From positions 5,413 through 12,771 of the forward strand of contig DGHD01000016.1 of the NCBI GenBank assembly GCA_002392505.1: a stretch of DNA of 7,359 nucleotides, in the 5' to 3' direction. Below, one piece after another: positions 1-5,078 of the stretch. Position numbers and translations under genes: made by a program. The notes beneath the pieces are model-generated. The model ran no database searches. It worked only from the letters and a program-made list of their open reading frames with translations, and was not told where the DNA came from. Numbering within the stretch: the first letter of the stretch is position 1; each line of letters opens with the position of its first letter. This stretch comes from Christensenella sp. UBA3857. GTDB lineage: Bacteria; Bacillota; Clostridia; Christensenellales; CAG-138.

Positions 1-138
<138 letters not shown>

Positions 139-155
139 ACGGTTTATAAGCGTAA

Positions 156-177
156 GGGTCGCCCTTCGGGGCGGCCC
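156..177 (+). terminator. UUCG-capped hairpin after rpoC (possible terminator or 3' stabiliser)
   Basis: A 9-bp stem (GGGTCGCCC at 156-164 pairing with GGGCGGCCC at 169-177, one G-U pair) is closed by the very stable TTCG tetraloop. It lies 17 bases after the rpoC stop. No T-run follows (next bases GAAGCATATC), so it is not a textbook intrinsic terminator. It may mark the rpoC mRNA 3' end after processing, or attenuate read-through into the next gene. The structure is certain on paper; the function is inferred. Confidence 0.5.
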
Positions 178-216
178 GAAGCATATCGGAAAACCCAAGA
201 AAGGCATGGAAACAAT

Positions 217-1095
217 ATGGATCCTAACGAGATCAAGTATTCCGACGAGATCGAGAAGACGATAAATCAAAAGAATACCTCCTGCCCGCTTTACGGCACG
301 GAGGAATGCTTTATGCTCAACTCCGAGAGCTGCTCGGAGTGCGCCGTCGCGTCTCTCAAGCCCGAAAAGCAGGAGAAGGCGGCGAACGCGCTTAAAAGGC
401 TGCGCGAAGCGTCCCATCCGGAGGAGCTTTCAAAGCTCTACACGTCGGAGGAATGCCTCTTCTGCAAGGGGCACGCTCCCGAAAAGGCGGACGGCGTCGC
501 TCTGTTCGATCTTAAAAAGCGCGACCCGGAGGGCGATTGGACGATCGCTCTCGGCAAGAGGAAGCTCAATCTCAAGGACGCGGATATGATACTCCCGCTC
601 CAGGTCTCCTGCTGCAAGAAATGCCGCGCGCTGTACCGCGTTTACGACTATCTGCCCACCGTGACAGGGCTCGTCATCGCCGCCGCCGCGCTGATCGTGA
701 CGACTGCGTCCTCCGTGCATAAGGCGGCATACGCCGTCGCGCCGTGGTTCCCCGCCGCGCTGATGGCGTTGGGGTTCGCGGCCGCCGTGGGCGCCGCGTT
801 CGCGCTCAAAGCGATCCTCGCCGGCGCGCTCAAAAAGCGCATGCACGTGAACGTCGGCGATATCCCCGAGATAAAAAAGCTCATGGACGAGGGCTGGCAG
901 GAGGTCATGGACAATAAGCACGGCGTTTCCGCGATGGTATTCTCGAAGGAGCGCAGGAAGCACGGCGTCTGCTCCGCGGAATATCCCGAGGAAAAACCGG
1001 CAGCCGATCCCGGCGCGGAGCCCGTGCTGATGGGCATTTGGGCGGCCGACCCCTCCGAATGCGGACGAGTCCCCAAAGAAAAGCCCGAAGAGTAA
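217..1095 (+). CDS. Unrecognised cysteine-rich protein with two membrane segments
   Basis: I do not recognise this 292-residue protein. The N-terminal half is soluble, charged and cysteine-rich. C23 and C31 are followed by the CxxC pairs C39/C42, C80/C83 and C133/C136 (with C132 adjacent). This suggests one or two zinc-ribbon-like or other metal sites, for example C80/C83 with C133/C136. Two hydrophobic segments follow, at about 146-167 and 173-204, with a very short connecting loop. They form a helical hairpin that would leave both long termini on the same side, probably the cytoplasm because no signal peptide is present. Residues 205-292 are charged and end in a Pro/Glu/Ala-rich acidic tail. 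The ATG at 217 is preceded by AAGAAAGG at 197-204, 12 bases away. The ATG at 206 is in another frame and was not used. No promoter is evident in the 78 bases after rpoC, so read-through from the rpoC operon is possible. A function cannot be assigned; a metal-binding membrane-tethered or sensory role is only a guess. Confidence 0.8.
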   Translation: MDPNEIKYSDEIEKTINQKNTSCPLYGTEECFMLNSESCSECAVASLKPEKQEKAANALKRLREASHPEELSKLYTSEECLFCKGHAPEKADGVALFDLKKRDPEGDWTIALGKRKLNLKDADMILPLQVSCCKKCRALYRVYDYLPTVTGLVIAAAALIVTTASSVHKAAYAVAPWFPAALMALGFAAAVGAAFALKAILAGALKKRMHVNVGDIPEIKKLMDEGWQEVMDNKHGVSAMVFSKERRKHGVCSAEYPEEKPAADPGAEPVLMGIWAADPSECGRVPKEKPEE

Positions 1096-1113
1096 TATAA
1101 ATTTCGGCATACC

Positions 1114-1167
1114 GCGGAGCTTTCCTGCGCGGCTGAAGTGAGGCTGCGCGAAAAGCTCCGCTTATTT
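1114..1167 (+). terminator. Long hairpin, probable intrinsic terminator of the cysteine-rich gene
   Basis: GCGGAGCTTT (1114-1123) pairs perfectly with AAAGCTCCGC (1152-1161). Inside, after a small internal loop, GCGC (1127-1130) pairs with GCGC (1146-1149), extended by wobble and GC pairs around a 7-base loop. The sequence after the stem is TTATTT (1162-1167), a broken T-run. It lies 18 bases after the stop codon of the upstream gene and 28 bases before the next start. It probably ends that transcript, at moderate efficiency given the interrupted T-run. Confidence 0.65.
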
Positions 1168-1186
1168 CACGGCTCCACAAAATAAT

Positions 1187-1192
1187 AAAGGA
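1187..1192 (+). promoter_or_regulatory. Ribosome binding site, close spacing
   Basis: AAAGGA sits only 3 bases (CTT) before the ATG at 1196, which is tighter than usual. No alternative in-frame Met occurs until residue 62, inside the second membrane segment. The ATG at 1196 is therefore kept, but translation may be weak. Confidence 0.5.
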
Positions 1193-1195
1193 CTT

Positions 1196-1984
1196 ATGTG
1201 CCCATACAATTTCTTTGATTACAAATACAATATCGATAATTTCAGCTCCGATCTCTTCTGCCCGGCGCATATCGCGTATATCGTGCTCGTGTATGTTCTC
1301 GGGTTCGCCGTTTCGTTCCTTTTGAGAAAGACGAAGCGCGAAAGGATAACGGTGTTCCTTAAGGTGTTCTCCGTATTGATGGTGCTTTTCGAGCTGACCA
1401 AGATCTCGTGGGAGAGCTATTATGATATCACCACGGGGCGCGGCTTCAATTACGGCGGGCTCCTGCCCGTCTACACCTGCTCGCTGTTCATCTACACGCT
1501 GCTTTTTGCGGGCTGGAGCAGGGGGAGGGTCAGGGATATCGCACTCGCTTTCATCACAACTATCGGGCTTCTTTACGGCGCGATCGGCGTGGTCTACTGC
1601 AACGGGCTCAACTTCTACCCGTTCTGGACCTTCGGCGCGTTTTACTCGCTCTTTTTCCATGCCGCCATGTTCGTCACGGGCGTTTTCCTTTTGATGACGG
1701 GCTATAAAAAGCTCGGGTGGAAGGACGTGTTCCTTTCGTTCATACCGATAGCTTTGCTCGCGCTGATCGCGATACCGCTCGACTATGCCCTGAAGACGGA
1801 TTACATGCTTATCTACAGCGGCGGCGGCGTCCCGATCTATGAGGATATCGCCCGGAAGCTCGGCGAAAAGGGCTTGAGGTTCATCTATACCGCGCTCATG
1901 CTCGTCACGCACTTGCCCCTTGCCGCCGCAGTCATAGGAGCATACAAGCTCATACGCCTCGCCTCGGCGAAATCAAGCCGGTGA
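1196..1984 (+). CDS. Polytopic membrane protein, YwaF/TP0381 (TMEM164-like) family
   Basis: This 262-residue protein has about seven hydrophobic segments, near residues 25-43, 52-70, 88-106, 115-133, 145-168, 178-196 and 228-252. Features recalled for the bacterial YwaF/TP0381 integral membrane family can be seen: a Pro-x-x-x-Cys element opening the third helix (P91, Y93, C95), a glycine-rich fourth helix ending in a short polar loop (TTIGLLYGAIG), and an aromatic helix with a central His (H155 within FYSLFFHAAMFVTG). The length fits the family, which is roughly 230-260 residues. The human relative TMEM164 is reported to be a lipid acyltransferase using a cysteine. Whether C95 here does the same is inference. 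There is no signal peptide; the N-terminus is short and polar. The gene has its own downstream terminator and no clear promoter. The family call rests on topology and these short motifs, so another polytopic family cannot be excluded. Confidence 0.75.
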   Translation: MCPYNFFDYKYNIDNFSSDLFCPAHIAYIVLVYVLGFAVSFLLRKTKRERITVFLKVFSVLMVLFELTKISWESYYDITTGRGFNYGGLLPVYTCSLFIYTLLFAGWSRGRVRDIALAFITTIGLLYGAIGVVYCNGLNFYPFWTFGAFYSLFFHAAMFVTGVFLLMTGYKKLGWKDVFLSFIPIALLALIAIPLDYALKTDYMLIYSGGGVPIYEDIARKLGEKGLRFIYTALMLVTHLPLAAAVIGAYKLIRLASAKSSR

Positions 1985-2016
1985 AAACGGAATACCCGGG
2001 CGGATGCGCCCCTTCG

Positions 2017-2043
2017 GCGGAGCTTACGGCTCCGCTTTTTTTT
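2017..2043 (+). terminator. Strong intrinsic terminator after the YwaF-like gene
   Basis: The stem GCGGAGC (2017-2023) / GCTCCGC (2029-2035) has a 5-base loop and can extend by a G-U pair. It is followed directly by eight T residues (2036-2043). This is a canonical rho-independent terminator 32 bases past the stop codon. The protease A promoter begins two bases later. Confidence 0.93.
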
Positions 2044-2044
2044 A

Positions 2045-2073
2045 TGGACAAAACGGGAGAGGTATGTTATCTT
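2045..2073 (+). promoter_or_regulatory. Predicted sigma-A-type promoter of protease A
   Basis: TGGACA (2045-2050, 5 of 6 match to TTGACA) is followed by a 17-base spacer and TATCTT (2068-2073, 4 of 6). A TGN extended -10 lies at 2065-2067. The predicted transcript start is near 2080, which places a small hairpin, TGCCGC/GCGGCA (2080-2085 with 2095-2100), at the very 5' end of the mRNA. The promoter abuts the preceding terminator, so protease A should be transcribed independently. Confidence 0.65.
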
Positions 2074-2132
2074 ATTATGTGCCGCTTATTTCGTGCGGCA
2101 GGCAATAAAGCAATGAAAGGCATGGGTTTGGT

Positions 2133-4868
2133 ATGTCGTTTATCAAAAGGTCATTGGCGCTCCTGATCGCCGCTCTGTTCGTTCTCGCGGTCGTTCCCGC
2201 CGTCTCGGCGGAGGGCGAAAGCACCCGCGGCACGCATTCGGGCGTAACATTGGATACGAGCTCGGTCGGCGGGTATGAGGGCGATTACGTCGTCATCTAT
2301 AATCCGAGCGACTCGACTTATTCCTCCGCATCGACCGGCTCCCTCGCGGGGCTCATCGAAACGGAGGTCTACGGCAGCGTTTCTCCCGCGGGCGTCAAGC
2401 AGAACGCGGAGCGCGGACTGTACAGGCTGGACGCCGACGCCGAGGTGGAGGCTTCGGTCGCCGGTCAGCCCGTTCTCCCAAGAGAGGATTCGCGTGAGGA
2501 GTTCACCGTCGGCATGACGAGGAACTTCTATATCGCCAACTACAATCCCGCGGGCACGGGGTATCTCCAGTTCAAGCTCCTGTATCAGGGCGCGCACTGC
2601 AATATCTGGACCGTCACCGAAGCGGCGTATAAGCCCCTCGATCTGATCGACGAGAGCTTCGCTTCCGCCGCCGCGGAGGAGTTCGACGCAAAATTCGCGC
2701 TGATGACCAGCTCTTACGGCAGCTTCAACGACATGAACGGCGACGGCAGAGTCAACCTCATGTACTACAATATCGACGACGGCTGGACCTGGGGACAGGG
2801 CTACGTCGCCGGCTATTTCAGCAAGGGCGATTTCGAGAGCTACAATTATCTGCCCATGATCCATATCGACACCTATCCCGGCATACAGTACGTCAACGGC
2901 GAGGGCGTCACCAAGACCCATTTCGAGGATACCTTCGGCACGGTCGTGCACGAGTTCCAGCACTGCATCAACTATTCCGTGACCGGCGGCATGGCGACCT
3001 GGCTCAATGAGGCGTTCTCCGGCTCCGCGGAGGAGCTTTGCTATCCCGGCAGCGGTCTCTTCACCCGCATACAGGATTGGCACGATCACCGCTTCACAAG
3101 GGAAGAGCTTTCGTATCCGCCCACCGAGTACGCCTATAACTCCGGCTTCGGGCTCCACAAGGGCGGCTCCATCACCTCGTGGTCGAACGCCGAGGACGAT
3201 ATCTACGCCCGTTACGGTCTCGTAATGCTTTTCACCCAGTACCTTTCCACACGGTACGGCAGCACCACGATCTATAAGCAGATCATCGACGCGTGCCAGG
3301 GCAGCTCCGTCCCGAATTCCTATGACGCGATAACCGCAGGCACCGGCTGGACGCTCGATTCCGTCTTCGGCGGATTCTATACGAGCCTTACCGCCAACGA
3401 CGCCGATTCCGGCTACGGCTTCCGCATGAGCGCGGGCTACGATCCCGATGAATTCTACGGGATAGAGGACCTTTACTCGCTGCTTTCGCCCGTAGTTTAT
3501 ACGAGCGGCGCCGCGGCGAACATCTATTCCGGCGGCTTCATCACGATAAAGCCAAAGAACGGCGTCTTCGTCCCGCCCTCCGGCGCTTCGTCGACCCTTC
3601 GCTACGTCGGTATCTCCTTCGGGAATATCCCGCTGGAGGGAGTTTCGCTCGCCCCGCAGACCACCGAGATGCTGATGGAACAGACCGCGCAGCTTACGCT
3701 CCGCCGCGAGCCCGCCGACGCCAACGATTTCGAGATAACCTGGTCGAGCTCCGACGAGAGCGTCGCTTTGGTCTCCGGCTCGAAGACCGGCTGCACCGTG
3801 ACGAGCTCAAGCTTCGGCACGGCGATCATCACCGCGACCGCAAGGGATAACTCCACCGGCAGCGTTTACACGGCTTCCGCGCTCATAAAGGTCAAAAACG
3901 GCTACACCTACACAAGGTACGAGCCCGCGAACGAAGTGGAGCTCGGCGTTCCGTATCTCATCGGCTATGATACCGGCGACGGCGTGTATCTTATGATGAA
4001 TTACAATCCCAACTGCGACAACACGTATTATCCCCGCTACTACAATTACCAGAACACCTATTACGCATACGGCGTAAAAGCCGTCGCCGACGGGGAGGGC
4101 AATATCACCGGCGTGGAGAACGCCGTCTATCCCGATGCGGCGATCGCCCATACCGAGTGGGTGTTCGAGAAGTATGACAACAACTATTACAAGATCCGTT
4201 CGGGCTTCGAGGGCGATTATTACCTCAGCGTTTACGCCGCAGGCAGCAGCTATTACGATCTTTACGCCCACACCTCCGGCAACAACAACAAGTGGAAGTG
4301 GAACTCCTCGACCGGCAGGCTCTATTACGAGGCGACCTCGTCCATGACCAAGTACGCCACGTTCGTCCCCTCCGTGGGCGAAAGGGAAGCGCTCTTCGGG
4401 GCGTACACGGCCGATTCGGCTCAGGCGGCGATAAAGCTCTATAAGAAGGTCACCAACACGGTCATAATCGAGGACGGCGATACGCATACCGTCACGTTCG
4501 TCGATTGGGACGGCACGGTCATAGACGTGCAGACCGTTGAGGACGGCGCATCCGCCGCCGCTCCCGCGGATCCCGTGCGTGAGGGCTATACCTTTATCGG
4601 CTGGGACACGGATTTCACGAACGTGCATGAGGACCTCATCGTCACGGCGCTCTATGAAGAAAATCAGCCCGAGCCGCTCCCGGGCGACGCGGACTGCAAC
4701 GGCGTAGTCGATATGAGGGACGTCACCTTCCTTAACGCGTATCTGGTAAACTGCGGCTCCATGTCCGCACAGGGGCTCATAAACGCCAACGTGAACGGCG
4801 GCGAGCTCGACGCTTACGATTCTACCCTCATCGCAATGCTTGCGCTCGGGATACCCTTGGTAAGCTAA
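2133..4868 (+). CDS. Protease A: secreted M30-like zinc metalloprotease with dockerin
   Basis: This 911-residue exported protein starts with a Sec signal peptide (SFIKR, a hydrophobic core, then AVSA with likely cleavage after A26). Residues of about 40-500 form a propeptide-like region plus a gluzincin catalytic domain. This contains an Asp/Asn/Gly loop (D200-N208), the zinc site HEFQH at 273-277, and WLNE at 290-293, where E293 is the likely third ligand; E300 is an alternative. A helical segment of the YG-x(5)-F-x(2)-YL type lies near 362-374. The pattern resembles peptidase family M30 (hyicolysin-like). After this come a BIG2-like Ig domain (503-589), an unnamed beta-rich lectin-like module (about 600-775), a Flg_new/InlB-B-type repeat (about 786-842) and a type I dockerin (851-907). 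The dockerin's first calcium loop is canonical (D852, D854, N856, D860, D863) and its second is shortened. The expected role is extracellular protein degradation while docked on a cohesin scaffold. The start at 2133 is required for the signal peptide; GAAAGG lies 12 bases upstream. Protease B is a paralogue. Confidence 0.9.
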   Translation: MSFIKRSLALLIAALFVLAVVPAVSAEGESTRGTHSGVTLDTSSVGGYEGDYVVIYNPSDSTYSSASTGSLAGLIETEVYGSVSPAGVKQNAERGLYRLDADAEVEASVAGQPVLPREDSREEFTVGMTRNFYIANYNPAGTGYLQFKLLYQGAHCNIWTVTEAAYKPLDLIDESFASAAAEEFDAKFALMTSSYGSFNDMNGDGRVNLMYYNIDDGWTWGQGYVAGYFSKGDFESYNYLPMIHIDTYPGIQYVNGEGVTKTHFEDTFGTVVHEFQHCINYSVTGGMATWLNEAFSGSAEELCYPGSGLFTRIQDWHDHRFTREELSYPPTEYAYNSGFGLHKGGSITSWSNAEDDIYARYGLVMLFTQYLSTRYGSTTIYKQIIDACQGSSVPNSYDAITAGTGWTLDSVFGGFYTSLTANDADSGYGFRMSAGYDPDEFYGIEDLYSLLSPVVYTSGAAANIYSGGFITIKPKNGVFVPPSGASSTLRYVGISFGNIPLEGVSLAPQTTEMLMEQTAQLTLRREPADANDFEITWSSSDESVALVSGSKTGCTVTSSSFGTAIITATARDNSTGSVYTASALIKVKNGYTYTRYEPANEVELGVPYLIGYDTGDGVYLMMNYNPNCDNTYYPRYYNYQNTYYAYGVKAVADGEGNITGVENAVYPDAAIAHTEWVFEKYDNNYYKIRSGFEGDYYLSVYAAGSSYYDLYAHTSGNNNKWKWNSSTGRLYYEATSSMTKYATFVPSVGEREALFGAYTADSAQAAIKLYKKVTNTVIIEDGDTHTVTFVDWDGTVIDVQTVEDGASAAAPADPVREGYTFIGWDTDFTNVHEDLIVTALYEENQPEPLPGDADCNGVVDMRDVTFLNAYLVNCGSMSAQGLINANVNGGELDAYDSTLIAMLALGIPLVS

Positions 4869-4881
4869 TATAAAAACCGTG

Positions 4882-4913
4882 CGGGACGCTCCATGAAAGG
4901 AGCGTCCCGTTTT
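4882..4913 (+). terminator. Intrinsic terminator of protease A
   Basis: A perfect 11-bp stem (CGGGACGCTCC at 4882-4892, GGAGCGTCCCG at 4899-4909) with loop ATGAAA is followed by TTTT (4910-4913). It starts 14 bases after the stop codon. An A-run upstream (4872-4876) could give some activity on the opposite strand. It separates protease A from protease B transcription. Confidence 0.92.
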
Positions 4914-4948
4914 CGCATGTATCCCTATCGGCAGACCGGGTATAGCGT

Positions 4949-5011
4949 CATAAAAATTTAATAGAAAATATCCTATATTATGTAGACAAAGCGTCTGAAT
5001 TGTGGTATATT
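4949..5011 (+). promoter_or_regulatory. Strong predicted promoter of protease B with AT-rich UP-like element
   Basis: TAGACA (4983-4988, 5 of 6) is followed by a 17-base spacer and TATATT (5006-5011, 5 of 6), with an extended -10 TGN at 5003-5005. Directly upstream, 4949-4982 is almost pure A/T with short A- and T-runs, like an UP element that contacts the polymerase alpha subunits. This AT-rich patch stands out sharply from the GC-rich surroundings. Transcription should start near 5018. Confidence 0.75.
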
Positions 5012-5017
5012 GATATG

Positions 5018-5078
5018 GTACACCGAAAGGTGCAAATAAAGGGCAACGCCCTATCAAGTGAAAAGAAGGAGACCTTAA
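5018..5078 (+). promoter_or_regulatory. Structured 5' leader and strong RBS of protease B
   Basis: The predicted leader of about 61 bases opens with CACC-GAAA-GGTG (5021-5032), a GNRA-capped hairpin. A second small hairpin follows, AGGGC-AAC-GCCCT (5040-5052). Then comes an A-rich stretch and a full Shine-Dalgarno, AAGGAG (5066-5071), 7 bases before the ATG. AAGG-AGA-CCTT (5066-5076) can fold weakly over the Shine-Dalgarno. The pieces do not match any riboswitch class I know. mRNA stabilisation is the conservative reading. Confidence 0.55.

Noticed and set aside
905..1912. Minus-strand open frame of 335 codons opposite the YwaF-like gene
   Set aside because: The product is Arg/Glu-rich with no recognisable domain and lies opposite a gene with clear membrane segments. 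It crosses two genes and the hairpin between them.
1981..2166. Plus-strand GTG-started frame of 61 codons between the YwaF-like gene and protease A
   Set aside because: It runs through the strong terminator and the protease A promoter and has no RBS. Only its last 17 codons (from 2113) could matter, as a leader frame.
2151..3158. Minus-strand open frame of 335 codons opposite the start of protease A
   Set aside because: It is a shadow of the GC-rich protease codons, with no domain and no evident RBS or promoter.
5021..5052. Possible known riboswitch in the protease B leader (c-di-GMP or guanidine class)
   Set aside because: The two hairpins are too short and lack the conserved cores of the classes I know. 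The GGGCAACGCCC stem resembles mini-ykkC only superficially and its loop is wrong.
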